A stretch of DNA of 64,000 nucleotides from Roseateles toxinivorans. GTDB lineage: Bacteria; Pseudomonadota; Gammaproteobacteria; Burkholderiales; Burkholderiaceae_C. The notes under the pieces were generated by a model. That model had not been told where the DNA came from and made no database searches. It was given only the letters and a program-made list of their open reading frames with translations. The stretch is from positions 1-64,000 of the forward strand of contig CAMDHE010000003.1 of assembly GCA_945898095.1 (NCBI GenBank), given 5' to 3'. This document shows positions 31,285-41,758 of the stretch, one piece after another; within the stretch, counting starts at the first letter, position 1, and each line of letters begins with the position of its first letter. A program made the position numbers and the translations under genes.

Positions 31285-33588
31285 ATGCACGATCATCATC
31301 TCGTCGAAACCCCTCAGCATCCCCAGTTGGCCGAATGCCAAGCGCGCTTGCTTGAAAATGAAAACGTCTTGGCGACACTTGAGGTTGACCTGGATTCGAA
31401 AATGCGCTTCGGGCGCGACTTGCTGGTGCTGACGAATCAACGCATTCTGGCCTGGAATGGCGACGCGAAGGCCTGGCTTGACTGGTTGCTGCAGTCTGGT
31501 TTGATCCTGAAACAATCGGACCATGGCGGGATCGGCAGCCTCGAGTTACTCGACGCCGAACGCCGTTTGGCGCATTGGCGGTTTACGCTGGCGATCAATG
31601 TGCGGGCGCAGCGCTGGCTTGAACAGTTCGAACGGCAGCAAGCTCGGCTGGCCGGCCAGCCCTTGCCCGAGGGCGACGAAGTCTCGCTGTGTCCCGCCTG
31701 CCAGGCACCGTTGCCGCCCGAGACCGAGGTCTGTCCGGTCTGCGCACGCGAACTTCACACGCCCCCTTCGACCTGGGTGCTGCTGCGCTTGTGGCGCTTC
31801 GCAAGACCTTATCAATGGCAGTTGATACTTGGCTTCGTTCTGACGCTGCTGTCGACTGCCGCGACGCTGGTGCCGCCCTACCTGACCATGCCCCTGATGG
31901 ACGATGTGCTGATTCCGTTCCAGAACGGCAAACACATCGACCCCTGGCTGGTGGCGGCTTATCTGGGGGGGCTGGCAGGTGCGGCGCTGGTCGCCTGGGC
32001 GCTGGGCTGGGCAAGAACCTATCTACTGGCCTTGGTCTCGGAGCGTATCGGGGCTGATCTTCGCACCGCGACATTTGACCATTTGCTGCAGTTGTCACTC
32101 GACTATTTCGGCGGCAAGCGCACCGGCGACCTGATGTCGCGGATCGGGTCGGAGACCGACCGGATCTGCGTCTTTCTGTCAATGCATGCGCTCGACTTTG
32201 CCACCGATGTGTTGATGATCGGCATGACGGCGGCGATCCTGTTCTCGATCAACCCGATGCTGGCATTGGTTACCTTGACGCCGTTGCCCTTCATTGCCTG
32301 GATGATCCATCTGGTGCGCGACCGCCTGCGTACCGGGTTCGAGCGTATCGACCGGGTCTGGGGCGAAGTCACCAGTGTGCTGGCCGACACGATCCCGGGC
32401 ATTCGCGTGGTCAAGGCCTTTGCACAGGAAGCGCGTGAGGCCCAGCGGTTCCGGGAAGCCAATGCGAACAATCTGAAGGTGAATGACAAGCTCAACAAGA
32501 TCTGGAGCGTCTTCACCCCGGCCGTTTCGTTGCTGACCGAAATGGGCTTGCTGGTGGTCTGGGCCTGCGGCATCTGGTTGGTTTCCAATCAGCAGATCAC
32601 GGTCGGCGTGCTGACCGCATTCATCGCCTATATCGGTCGCTTTTATGGACGCATGGATTCGATGAGTCGCATTGTCTCGGTGACGCAGAGAGCAGCGGCC
32701 GGCGCCAAGAGAATCTTCGACATCCTCGATCATGTCTCGAACGTGCCCGAGCCGGTCGACCCGGTCAAGCTGGCCGTGATCAAGGGCGGCATCACGATGC
32801 ACGACATCGGTTTTCGCTATGGCAACCGCGCTGTCATACGCGGGCTTGACCTGGAGATCAAACCGGGCGAGATGATCGGTCTGGTTGGACATTCGGGATC
32901 CGGCAAGAGTACGCTGGTCAATCTGATCTGCCGTTTCTACGATGTCACCGAGGGATCAATCCGGGTTGATGGCGTCGACCTGAGACGCTTTGCCGTGTCG
33001 GATTACCGCCGCAATATCGGCCTGGTGTTGCAGGAACCCTTTTTGTTCTTCGGCACGATCGCCGAGAACATTGCTTATGGCAAGCCGCAGGCGACGCGTG
33101 ACGAGGTCGTCGCGGCCGCGCGTGCGGCGCATGCGCATGAGTTCATCCTGAGGCTGCCGCAAGGTTATGACTCGCTGGTCGGCGAACGCGGGCAGGGCTT
33201 GTCGGGCGGCGAACGCCAGCGCATTTCGATCGCCCGTGCGCTGCTGATCGACCCGCGCATCCTGATCCTCGATGAAGCGACTTCGTCGGTCGACACCGAA
33301 ACCGAGACTGAAATCCAGAAGGCACTCGATAACCTGGTGCTGGGACGCACGACGATCGCGATTGCGCACCGTTTGTCGACGCTGCGCAAAGCCGATCGCC
33401 TGGTGGTGATGGACCGCGGGCAGGTGGTCGAAGTCGGGCCGCATGACGAGTTGATGGCCAAGCAAGGTGCTTACTGGCGGCTTTATGAAGCGCAGGCGCG
33501 CCGTGTCGATGCCGACGCAGATGATGAAGCGGCTGACGATGTCCGTATCATGCCGCCCAATCCTTCCTCCCATACGATCAACGCTTGA
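31285..33588 (+). CDS. ABC exporter (TMD-NBD fusion) with N-terminal PH-like and zinc-ribbon extension
   Basis: LVLTNQRILAW PH-like strand; CPACQAPLPPETEVCPVCA; exporter TMD; Walker A GHSGSGKSTLVNLI; LSGGERQRISIARALLIDPRILILDEATSS. Confidence 0.88.
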   Translation: MHDHHLVETPQHPQLAECQARLLENENVLATLEVDLDSKMRFGRDLLVLTNQRILAWNGDAKAWLDWLLQSGLILKQSDHGGIGSLELLDAERRLAHWRFTLAINVRAQRWLEQFERQQARLAGQPLPEGDEVSLCPACQAPLPPETEVCPVCARELHTPPSTWVLLRLWRFARPYQWQLILGFVLTLLSTAATLVPPYLTMPLMDDVLIPFQNGKHIDPWLVAAYLGGLAGAALVAWALGWARTYLLALVSERIGADLRTATFDHLLQLSLDYFGGKRTGDLMSRIGSETDRICVFLSMHALDFATDVLMIGMTAAILFSINPMLALVTLTPLPFIAWMIHLVRDRLRTGFERIDRVWGEVTSVLADTIPGIRVVKAFAQEAREAQRFREANANNLKVNDKLNKIWSVFTPAVSLLTEMGLLVVWACGIWLVSNQQITVGVLTAFIAYIGRFYGRMDSMSRIVSVTQRAAAGAKRIFDILDHVSNVPEPVDPVKLAVIKGGITMHDIGFRYGNRAVIRGLDLEIKPGEMIGLVGHSGSGKSTLVNLICRFYDVTEGSIRVDGVDLRRFAVSDYRRNIGLVLQEPFLFFGTIAENIAYGKPQATRDEVVAAARAAHAHEFILRLPQGYDSLVGERGQGLSGGERQRISIARALLIDPRILILDEATSSVDTETETEIQKALDNLVLGRTTIAIAHRLSTLRKADRLVVMDRGQVVEVGPHDELMAKQGAYWRLYEAQARRVDADADDEAADDVRIMPPNPSSHTINA

Positions 33589-33599
33589 GCCTGCCCTTC

Positions 33600-34085
33600 A
33601 TGACGCAAACGATGTTGACGCTGCCATTTCAAGCGCTGTCTCGAGATGCTTTTGGTCATCTCCTTCTGACCGATGCCCAGGGCTTGCTGCATGAGGGCGT
33701 GGTGCCGGTGCGTGCGCATCCGATTTCGGCACCCGACGAAGGCCTGTCCCTGGTGGGGCAGGATGGTCATGAACTGGCCTGGATTGCCTGCTTGTCCGAA
33801 CTGCCTGAGCGTGAGCGCGAATTGCTCGAAACCGATTTGGCCAGCCGTGATTTCATGCCGACCATCCTGCGCATCAAGAGCGTTTCGACCTTTTCGACGC
33901 CGAGTCATTGGACTGTCGAGACTGACCGTGGTGAAGCGCAGTTCATTCTGCGTACCGAGGAAGACATCCGCAGCCTGGGATCAGGCCGTTTGTTGATTGC
34001 CAGCAGTCATGGTCTTCAGTTACTGTTGGCTGATCGATTTGCGCTCGACAAGTTATCGAAGAAATTGCTCGAGCGATTCTTGTAA
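33600..34085 (+). CDS. DUF1854-family protein, likely cyanophycin-associated
   Basis: FMPTILRIKSVSTFSTPSHWTVETDRGEAQFILRTEEDIR; start 12 nt after the ABC exporter stop. Confidence 0.75.
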   Translation: MTQTMLTLPFQALSRDAFGHLLLTDAQGLLHEGVVPVRAHPISAPDEGLSLVGQDGHELAWIACLSELPERERELLETDLASRDFMPTILRIKSVSTFSTPSHWTVETDRGEAQFILRTEEDIRSLGSGRLLIASSHGLQLLLADRFALDKLSKKLLERFL

Positions 34086-34116
34086 ACCGCCTTGGCGCGA
34101 GCAAGGGCGCGTTGCG

Positions 34117-35097
34117 TCATTGCGGTTGAAAGCCGCTGGCCTTGATGATCCGCGACCAGGTCGCCGTGTAAGCGCGCTCGCGGGCGGCAAGCTGAGCCTG
34201 TGTCATGAAGCCAACCGACAAGCCCATTGCGGTGAGTCGCTCCTTGACCTCCGGGATGGCGATGACTTTGGCCAGCGCGACAGAGAAGGGATCGAGCAAC
34301 GCTTTCGACGTACCTGCCGGGGCGAAGAAGCCATAGAAAGGCAATTCCTCGAATCCGGCCAGCCCGACCTCGCCCAAGGTCGGTACCTCGGGCAGCGTGG
34401 CCTGACGTGAGGAGCCCATCACGGCGACGACATGGAGTTTGCCGCTACGGTGGTTCTCTATGAAGTCCGGGATCGAGCCGATGCCAGCGGCAATCTGGTT
34501 GCCGAGCATGTCGTTGATCATCGGCGCGCTGCCGCGGTAGGGCGCTGCGATCAAGTCGATCTGAAACTTCCCGCCCAGCACCTTGACCAGAAATTCAGGC
34601 ACCGAAGCCGGTGCCGGGACGCCGATTGCGCCTTTGCCGCTGCCGGCGTTCTTGACCCAGGCCACATAGGCCTCCACCGACTTGGCTGGAGTGCCGCTGG
34701 AAATTGCCAGCGCGTTGGCGAAACTGGCGAAGCCGCCCACTGGCATGAAGTCCTTGGCCGTGTCAAAGCCAGGGGTCTTGACGACCAGAGGCAGGATCGA
34801 GACCGTGTGGTCATGGGTCAAGAAAAAAGTGCTGCCATCGGGCGCCGCAGCTTTCAAGGCTTGCGCTGCCAATTGACCTCCAGCACCGGGCTTGTTTTCG
34901 ACCAGAACCTGTACGCCGAGTTCGTCCTTCAGGCGATCTGCGAGCAGACGCGCGATCGCATCGGTACCGCCACCCGCAGGAAAACCGACCAGCAACCTGA
35001 TCGTCTTGCCGCTCTGCGCGAAGGCAGAACTGGTCAAGGCAGCGCAGGCGACGGCGCCCAGCAATCGCAAAGTGCGGCGGCGGATCAGTGATTTCAT
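34117..35097 (-). CDS. Tripartite tricarboxylate transporter substrate-binding protein (Bug/TctC family)
   Basis: Signal peptide; [49 protein letters not shown]. Confidence 0.9.
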   Translation of the reverse strand: MKSLIRRRTLRLLGAVACAALTSSAFAQSGKTIRLLVGFPAGGGTDAIARLLADRLKDELGVQVLVENKPGAGGQLAAQALKAAAPDGSTFFLTHDHTVSILPLVVKTPGFDTAKDFMPVGGFASFANALAISSGTPAKSVEAYVAWVKNAGSGKGAIGVPAPASVPEFLVKVLGGKFQIDLIAAPYRGSAPMINDMLGNQIAAGIGSIPDFIENHRSGKLHVVAVMGSSRQATLPEVPTLGEVGLAGFEELPFYGFFAPAGTSKALLDPFSVALAKVIAIPEVKERLTAMGLSVGFMTQAQLAARERAYTATWSRIIKASGFQPQ

Positions 35098-35218
35098 GGC
35101 TTCTCCTGGATACGGACGGGTCGTTGATTCGGATGGGGCATTGTGAAGCAAGTCGAACTGCCCGCCAAAGCAGCATGCCACGACTGCGTCACAAGCCGCC
35201 GAAAAATATCCCGGAGGA

Positions 35219-35250
35219 TTTACGTTTACGTAAACGTCAACCGGTAAACT
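35219..35250 (+). promoter_or_regulatory. Palindrome and candidate MerR-type promoter upstream of ivd
   Basis: Perfect 16-bp palindrome ACGTTTACGTAAACGT (35222-35237) between TTTACG (35219) and TAAACT (35245), 20-bp spacer. Confidence 0.6.
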
Positions 35251-35306
35251 GTCAGGCTGTTGTCGTCAGAACCCAGCTTCTGGCCCCATTCGAATCGGAG
35301 ACTGCG

Positions 35307-36485
35307 ATGAATCTGCCTGGCCTGAATTTTCAACTTGGCGAAGAGGTCGACGCGCTGCGCGATGCAGTGCAACATTTTGCGCAGCAGGAGATCGCGCCGC
35401 GCGCGGCTGAAATCGACGCGAGCGACCAGTTTCCTATGGACTTGTGGCGCAAGATGGGCGAGCTCGGGGTGTTGGGCATCACCGTCGCTGAGGAATATGG
35501 GGGCGCCAATATGGGTTATCTGGCGCACATGATCGCGATGGAAGAAATCAGCCGCGCTTCGGCCTCGGTCGGCTTGTCTTATGGCGCTCATTCAAACCTC
35601 TGCGTCAACCAGCTCAAGCGCAATGGCAGCGAGGCGCAGAAGCAGAAATACCTGCCCAAGCTGATCAGCGGCGAGCATGTCGGTGCTTTGGCAATGAGCG
35701 AGCCGGGAGCTGGCTCGGATGTCATCAGCATGAAGCTGAAAGCCGAAGACAAGGGCGGTTATTACCTGCTCAATGGCAGCAAGATGTGGATCACCAACGG
35801 GCCTGACGCCGACACCTTGGTGGTCTATGCCAAGACCGAACCCGAGCTCGGAGCGCGCGGCGTGACTGCTTTCTTGATTGAAAAGGGCATGTCCGGTTTC
35901 AGCGTGGCGCAAAAACTGAACAAGCTCGGTATGCGCGGCTCGCATACCGGCGAGCTGGTGTTCAGCAATGTCGAAGTGCCGGCCGCCAACATCCTTGGCC
36001 ATTTGAACGGCGGCGCCAAGGTCTTGATGTCGGGGCTCGACTATGAGCGTGCAGTGCTGGCCGCAGGGCCGATCGGCATCATGCAGTCGGTGATGGACAA
36101 CGTCGTGCCTTATATCCACGACCGCAAGCAATTCGGTCGCAGCATCGGCGAGTTTCAGCTGATCCAGGGCAAGGTCGCCGACATGTACACGGTGCTGCAA
36201 GCCGGCCGGGCTTTTTGTTACACGGTCGGCAAGAACCTAGATTTGCTGGGCCTGGAACATGTGCGCCAGGTACGCAAGGATTGCGCCTCGGTGATTCTGT
36301 GGTGTGCCGAAAAAGCGACCTGGATGGCCGGCGAGGGCGTGCAGATCTTCGGCGGTAATGGCTATATCAACGACTACCCGCTAGGCCGCCTCTGGCGCGA
36401 CGCCAAACTCTATGAAATCGGGGCGGGCACCAGTGAAATCAGACGAATGTTGATTGGACGCGAGTTGTTTGCGGAAACGATGTGA
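35307..36485 (+). CDS. ivd: Isovaleryl-CoA dehydrogenase
   Basis: [84 protein letters not shown]-type C-terminus. Confidence 0.9.
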   Translation: MNLPGLNFQLGEEVDALRDAVQHFAQQEIAPRAAEIDASDQFPMDLWRKMGELGVLGITVAEEYGGANMGYLAHMIAMEEISRASASVGLSYGAHSNLCVNQLKRNGSEAQKQKYLPKLISGEHVGALAMSEPGAGSDVISMKLKAEDKGGYYLLNGSKMWITNGPDADTLVVYAKTEPELGARGVTAFLIEKGMSGFSVAQKLNKLGMRGSHTGELVFSNVEVPAANILGHLNGGAKVLMSGLDYERAVLAAGPIGIMQSVMDNVVPYIHDRKQFGRSIGEFQLIQGKVADMYTVLQAGRAFCYTVGKNLDLLGLEHVRQVRKDCASVILWCAEKATWMAGEGVQIFGGNGYINDYPLGRLWRDAKLYEIGAGTSEIRRMLIGRELFAETM

Positions 36486-36640
36486 AGCAGGTCGTGAGCC
36501 TCGATTCGGTGAAGGCTCATGTCCGCCTTGCGGACGTGAAGGCGCAATGCGCCGGCCGCAGCCAAATCGGGGCGGGCACCAGTGAAATCCGGAGAATGCT
36601 GATTGGGCGTGAGTTGTTTGCGGAAACGATGTGAAGCAGG
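36415..36640 (+). repeat. Duplicated ivd 3' end (77 bp, 149-bp period) around a 72-bp spacer
   Basis: 36415-36491 repeated at 36564-36640 with 6 nucleotide differences, all synonymous in the ivd frame. Confidence 0.95.
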
Positions 36641-36686
36641 GGCCGCCTATGGCAATCAAAGGCGATGAACAGCGACAATATGCAAC

Positions 36687-37367
36687 ATGACGATTGAACT
36701 TCAAGAGCTGCTGGACAGCAACAAGCAATGGGCCGACGAGACCGAGGTCCGCGAGCCGGGGTTCTTTTCGCGCCTGCTCACGCAGCAGACGCCGCAATAC
36801 CTCTGGATAGGCTGCGCCGACAGTCGGGTGCCGGCCAATGAGCTGGTGAACCTTTTACCGGGCGAGCTTTTTGTGCACCGCAATGTGGCCAATGTGGTTG
36901 TGCATTCGGACCTGAATTGCCTTTCGGTGATGCAATACGCGGTCGATGCCTTGCGGGTCAAGCACATCATCGTCGTCGGGCATTCGGGCTGCGGCGGCGT
37001 CAAGGCCGCTTTGCTCGATGTGCGAGTCGGGCTGGCGGACAACTGGCTGCGCCATGTGCAGGATGTGCGCAATCACCATCAGGAATGGCTGGATCAACTC
37101 GACCTGCAGCAGCGGGTCAATGCGCTGTGCGAGTTGAATGTGCTCGAGCAGGCCCGCAATGCCTGCCAGACGACGGTGGTCCAGGATGCCTGGGCGCGTG
37201 GCCAGGAGGTCGTCGTACATGGCTGGGTCTATGGGCTGCATAACGGCTTGCTGGAGGATCTGCAGATCACCGCCGCTGCGCCTGAACAGGTCAGCCCGGC
37301 ATTCCAGCGTGCTTTGCAAGCCGTCAAGCGGCGCTATGACGGCCAGCGCTTGAGCAGCCAGTCCTGA
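36687..37367 (+). CDS. can: Beta-class carbonic anhydrase
   Basis: WIGCADSRVPANELVNLLPGELFVHRNVANVV; VVGHSGCGGVKAAL. Confidence 0.93.
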   Translation: MTIELQELLDSNKQWADETEVREPGFFSRLLTQQTPQYLWIGCADSRVPANELVNLLPGELFVHRNVANVVVHSDLNCLSVMQYAVDALRVKHIIVVGHSGCGGVKAALLDVRVGLADNWLRHVQDVRNHHQEWLDQLDLQQRVNALCELNVLEQARNACQTTVVQDAWARGQEVVVHGWVYGLHNGLLEDLQITAAAPEQVSPAFQRALQAVKRRYDGQRLSSQS

Positions 37368-37388
37368 TCTGCCCGGGCTTGAGCATCG

Positions 37389-39203
37389 ATGTTCCCGCAG
37401 AAGCTCAACGACCCTCGCGCCTTTCAGATTGCCAAGGCGATGTTGGAGGGATTCAACCTCCATTACCGGATCTTTCGAGAAGCCTCGGCCGCTGCCAAAC
37501 AGCGTTTTGAACGGGCTGATTGGCATGGCCAGCAGAGGGCCCAGCGCGAACGCATCGAGTTTTACGACTTGCGTGTCGACGAGGCCGTTGCGGCGCTGGA
37601 GCAGGCGTTCAAGACCAGTGCCTTGCCAATGGAAATCTGGCAGCAGGTCAAGCTGCATTTCATCGGCCTGTTGATCGACCATCACCAGCCCGAACTGGCC
37701 GAGACCTTTTTCAATTCAGTCTGCACCCGCATCCTGCATCACGGTTATTTTCACAACGACTTCATCTTCGTTCGACCGGCCGTTTCGACCGAATATATCG
37801 AGAACGAGGAGCCTGCCGCCAAGCCGACCTATCGCGCTTATTACCCGACGCGCCAGAACCTGGCCGAAACCTTGCAGCGTGTCATCACCAACTTTCAGCT
37901 CGAGGTCGAATTCGAGGATCTGTCGCGCGATGCGAGTCTTGTGCTGGCAGCGGTGCAGAAGGAACTCGGCGATTTCCGCTGGCGTACCAATTTCCAGATC
38001 CAGGTGCTCAGCTCACTGTTCTATCGCAACAAGGGCGCTTACCTGGTCGGAAAAATCATCAACGGCTTTGACGAAACACCGTTCGCGCTGCCGATTCTTC
38101 ATGGGGCTAAGGGCCAGCTCGTCATCGATGCAGCGCTCTTTGGTGAAGACGATCTGCTGATGCTGTTCAGCTTTGCGCGCGCCTACTTCATGGTCGATAT
38201 GGAAGTGCCCAGCGCCTATGTTCAGTTCCTGCGCTCGATGATGCCGCGCAAGCCGCGTGGCGAAATCTACAGCGCGATCGGCCTGCAAAAGCATGGCAAG
38301 AATCTTTTCTATCGTGACTTCCTCTATCACCTGCGCCATTCAAGCGACAAGCTGCGCATCGCCCCGGGCATCAAGGGCATGGTGATGCTGGTGTTCGACC
38401 TGCCTTCCTACCCCTTCGTCTTCAAGCTGATCAAGGACTTTTTCCCGCCGCAAAAAGACACCTCGCGCGAGCTGATCCAGAGCAAATACCTGTTGGTCAA
38501 GCAGCATGACCGGGTCGGGCGCATGGCCGACACGCTGGAGTATTCGAACGTTGCTTTTCCGCGCCAGCGTTTTGAAGAGGAATTGATCGCCGAGTTGCGC
38601 CATTTCTGCCCAAGTTTGATCGAGGAAAAGGGCGACTATCTGGTACTGCGCCATGTCTACATCGAGCGCCGCATGGTGCCGCTGAACATCTATCTGCAGG
38701 AAGCCAACCCGGCGCAGATGGAGCATGCGGTGATCGAATATGGCAATGCGATCAAGGATCTGGTGGCGGCCAATATCTTCCCTGGTGACATGCTCTGGAA
38801 GAATTTCGGTGTGACCCGCCACGGCAAGGTCGTTTTCTATGACTATGACGAAATCGAATATCTGACCGATTGCAATTTCCGGCGCGTGCCCGAGCCTCGG
38901 ACCGAGGAAGAAGAAATGTCAGGTGAGGTCTGGTACCGGGTCGGCCCGCGCGACATCTTCCCTGAAACCTTCGGGCCGTTCTTGCTCGGCCATCCTGGCG
39001 TGCGCGCACTTTTCATGCGCCACCATGCCGACCTGCTCGATGCCGGCTTCTGGCAGTCGCACAAGGCGAGCATCCTGGCCGGCCATGTGCACGATGTTTT
39101 TCCCTACGACGAGCACAAGCGCTTCAATTCAACCCACGGCGGCGCGGTCAGCAACTCGGCGCTGATGGATTCGATAGGCCATCTCGATCTTCCGGTTCAA
39201 TAA
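37389..39203 (+). CDS. aceK: Isocitrate dehydrogenase kinase/phosphatase
   Basis: Full-length 604-aa AceK-like; [40 protein letters not shown]. Confidence 0.94.
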   Translation: MFPQKLNDPRAFQIAKAMLEGFNLHYRIFREASAAAKQRFERADWHGQQRAQRERIEFYDLRVDEAVAALEQAFKTSALPMEIWQQVKLHFIGLLIDHHQPELAETFFNSVCTRILHHGYFHNDFIFVRPAVSTEYIENEEPAAKPTYRAYYPTRQNLAETLQRVITNFQLEVEFEDLSRDASLVLAAVQKELGDFRWRTNFQIQVLSSLFYRNKGAYLVGKIINGFDETPFALPILHGAKGQLVIDAALFGEDDLLMLFSFARAYFMVDMEVPSAYVQFLRSMMPRKPRGEIYSAIGLQKHGKNLFYRDFLYHLRHSSDKLRIAPGIKGMVMLVFDLPSYPFVFKLIKDFFPPQKDTSRELIQSKYLLVKQHDRVGRMADTLEYSNVAFPRQRFEEELIAELRHFCPSLIEEKGDYLVLRHVYIERRMVPLNIYLQEANPAQMEHAVIEYGNAIKDLVAANIFPGDMLWKNFGVTRHGKVVFYDYDEIEYLTDCNFRRVPEPRTEEEEMSGEVWYRVGPRDIFPETFGPFLLGHPGVRALFMRHHADLLDAGFWQSHKASILAGHVHDVFPYDEHKRFNSTHGGAVSNSALMDSIGHLDLPVQ

Positions 39204-39217
39204 GGAGCTTCTCAATC

Positions 39218-40396
39218 ATGTCGGATCCCGTTGTCATCGTTTCTGCCGCACGCACGCCGATCGGTGGTCTGCTCGGCGATTTCTCCAGCTTGGCAGCCTG
39301 GGAGTTGGGTGCCGCGGCGATTCAAGCCGCGGTCCAGCGCGCCGGCATTTCCGCCGACCTGATCGATGAGGCCTTGATCGGCAACTGCCTGATGGCGGGT
39401 CAGGGTCAGGCGCCGGCGCGCCAGGCGGTGCTGAAAGCCGGTCTGCCGCAATCGGTCGGCGCGGTGACGCTGTCGAAGATGTGCGGTTCCGGTATGCGGG
39501 CCGTGATGTTCGCGCATGACGCCTTGAAAGCCGGCAGCGCCGAGATCATGATCGCCGGCGGCATGGAGAGCATGAGCAATGCGCCGCATCTGATGCATGC
39601 CCGCAAAGGCATCAAATACGGCGCCGCGCAATTGTTTGACCATATGGCGCTTGACGGGCTCGAAGATGCCTATGAGCGCGGCAAGGCGATGGGTGTTTTC
39701 GCCGAGCAATGCGTGGCCCGGTACGGTTTCAGCCGTGCGGCCCAGGATGCTTTTGCCGTGGCGTCGACCGAGCGGGCAAGGCGCGCTAATGAAGATGGCA
39801 GCTTTGCCTGGGAGATCGCGCCGGTGACGGTCTCCGGCCGAGGCGGCGACGTCGTCATCAGCCGCGACGAACAACCGTTCAAGGCCAAGCTCGACAAGAT
39901 CGCCGGCTTGAGGCCGGCCTTTGTCAAGGATGGCACGATCACCGCAGCGACTTCCTCGTCGATCTCCGATGGTGCTGCCGCGATGTTGCTGATGCTCGAA
40001 AGCCGGGCCGCCAAGCTCGGTCTGCAACCGGTGGCGCGCATCCATGGCCATGCAGTGCATGCGCAGGCACCCGAATGGTTTGCCACCGCGCCAGCCGGCG
40101 CGATTGCCAAGCTGCTGGCCAGGAATGGCTGGGATGTCGGCAATGTCGACCTCTGGGAAGTCAACGAGGCCTTTGCCGCTGTCACGATGGCGGCGATGGC
40201 CGAGTTCCAGCTGCCGCATGAGAAAGTCAATGTCAACGGCGGCGCAGTCGCGCTCGGCCATCCGATCGGCGCCTCAGGCGCGCGCATCATCGTCACCCTG
40301 ATCGGCGCCTTGAAACATCGCGGCCTGAAGCGCGGCGTCGCCTCTCTCTGCATCGGCGGCGGAGAAGCGACTGCGCTAGGCATCGAGATCCTGTGA
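39218..40396 (+). CDS. Acetyl-CoA C-acyltransferase (thiolase)
   Basis: NGGAVALGHPIGASGARI; SKMCGSGMRAVMFAHDAL; CIGGGEATALGIEIL. Confidence 0.93.
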   Translation: MSDPVVIVSAARTPIGGLLGDFSSLAAWELGAAAIQAAVQRAGISADLIDEALIGNCLMAGQGQAPARQAVLKAGLPQSVGAVTLSKMCGSGMRAVMFAHDALKAGSAEIMIAGGMESMSNAPHLMHARKGIKYGAAQLFDHMALDGLEDAYERGKAMGVFAEQCVARYGFSRAAQDAFAVASTERARRANEDGSFAWEIAPVTVSGRGGDVVISRDEQPFKAKLDKIAGLRPAFVKDGTITAATSSSISDGAAAMLLMLESRAAKLGLQPVARIHGHAVHAQAPEWFATAPAGAIAKLLARNGWDVGNVDLWEVNEAFAAVTMAAMAEFQLPHEKVNVNGGAVALGHPIGASGARIIVTLIGALKHRGLKRGVASLCIGGGEATALGIEIL

Positions 40397-40407
40397 ATCT
40401 CGATGCC
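40379..40407. terminator. Hairpin enclosing the thiolase stop codon
   Basis: GGCATCGAGAT cctgtga ATCTCGATGCC, perfect 11-bp stem with TGA in the loop. Confidence 0.6.
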
Positions 40408-40507
40408 GCGCAGTCGGGCGCTAGGCCTGGAAAATCTGTGAATCTCGATGCCGCGCAGTCGGGCGCTAGGCCTGGAAAATCTTTGAATCTCGATGCCGCG
40501 CAGTCGG
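40395..40507 (+). repeat. 45-bp tandem repeat (2.5 copies) downstream of thiolase
   Basis: gaatctcgatgccgcgcagtcgggcgctaggcctggaaaatctgt at 40395 and 40440, partial at 40485; contains a variant of the thiolase 3' end. Confidence 0.95.
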
Positions 40508-40615
40508 ACGTTCGGCAGCGCTATGGCCCTGGGCCGCGCAGTCGGGCGCCTGGAATTGAATGGGTCTGAGCCGCAATACCACCTCGCTGCATGGCGAACC
40601 AAAACAGGAAATACG

Positions 40616-41749
40616 ATGATCCTCTCAGAAGAGCACCAAGCCGTTCAGGACGCGATCCGCGCCTATGTTCAGGAACAGATTGCGCCGCAAGCCGCAACCT
40701 GGGACAAGAGCCATCATTTCCCTGCGGCTGAGCTGAAGGGTCTGGCGGCGCTGGGCTGCTATGGAGTCGCTGTGCCGACCGGCTATGACGGCGCCGGTCT
40801 CGACTATCTGGCGCTGAGCATCATTATTGAAGAGATCGCCGCCGGCGACGGGGCTACCTCGACGGTGGTCAGCGTCAACAACTGTCCGGTTTGTTCGATC
40901 CTGATGGCCTTCGGCAACGAGGACCAAAAGCAGCGGTTCCTGAAACCGTTGGCGCGCGGCGACATGCTCGGTGCGTTCTGCCTGACCGAACCCCATGTGG
41001 GTTCAGAAGCCGGCGGGCTGAAGACGACGGCGGTTCGCGACGGCGCTGACTATCTGATCAATGGGGTCAAGCAGTTCATCACCAGCGGCAAGAACGGCGA
41101 TCTGGCGATCGTCATGGCGGTGACTGACAAAGCCGCTGGCAAGAAAGGCATCAGCGCCTTTCTCGTGCCGACGGCGACGCCTGGCTATCTGGTCGCCCGG
41201 ATCGAAGACAAGCTTGGTCAGCATGCCAGCGACACCGCACAGATCAACTTCGAGAACTGCCGCGTGCCGGCCGCCAATTTGATCGGCATCGAAGGTCAGG
41301 GGCTGAAGATCGCCTTGTCGGGGCTGGAAGGCGGGCGCATCGGCATCGCCAGTCAGGCGGTGGGCATGGCGCGGGCGGCGTTCGAAGCCGCGCTGCAGTA
41401 CAGCAAGGACCGCAGCAGCTTCGGCCAGCCGATCTTCAAGCATCAGGCGATCCAGTTCAAGCTCGCCGACATGGCCACCCAGATCGAAGCGGCGCGGCAG
41501 TTGATCCGCCATGCTGCTTGTCTGAAGGACGCCGGCCTGCCTTGCCTGAAGGAAGCCGCGATGGCCAAGTTGTTCGCCAGCGAGATGGCTGAAAAAGTCT
41601 GCTCGGAAGCGATCCAGATCCACGGGGGCTATGGCTATGTCAGCGACTTCCCCGTCGAGCGAATCTACCGCGATGTGCGCGTCTGCCAGATCTATGAGGG
41701 CACGTCCGAGGTGCAGAAGATCCTGATCGGGCGCGCCTTGGCGGCTTAG
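40616..41749 (+). CDS. Acyl-CoA dehydrogenase
   Basis: [80 protein letters not shown]. Confidence 0.92.
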   Translation: MILSEEHQAVQDAIRAYVQEQIAPQAATWDKSHHFPAAELKGLAALGCYGVAVPTGYDGAGLDYLALSIIIEEIAAGDGATSTVVSVNNCPVCSILMAFGNEDQKQRFLKPLARGDMLGAFCLTEPHVGSEAGGLKTTAVRDGADYLINGVKQFITSGKNGDLAIVMAVTDKAAGKKGISAFLVPTATPGYLVARIEDKLGQHASDTAQINFENCRVPAANLIGIEGQGLKIALSGLEGGRIGIASQAVGMARAAFEAALQYSKDRSSFGQPIFKHQAIQFKLADMATQIEAARQLIRHAACLKDAGLPCLKEAAMAKLFASEMAEKVCSEAIQIHGGYGYVSDFPVERIYRDVRVCQIYEGTSEVQKILIGRALAA

Positions 41750-41758
41750 CGCGAGCCC

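Noticed and set aside
36415-36640. Diversity-generating retroelement TR/VR pair
   Set aside because: Differences are not adenine-specific in either direction, are synonymous, and no reverse transcriptase is present in the window.
40395-40507. CRISPR-like array
   Set aside because: Units are contiguous 45-bp tandem repeats without unique spacers, and no cas genes are present.
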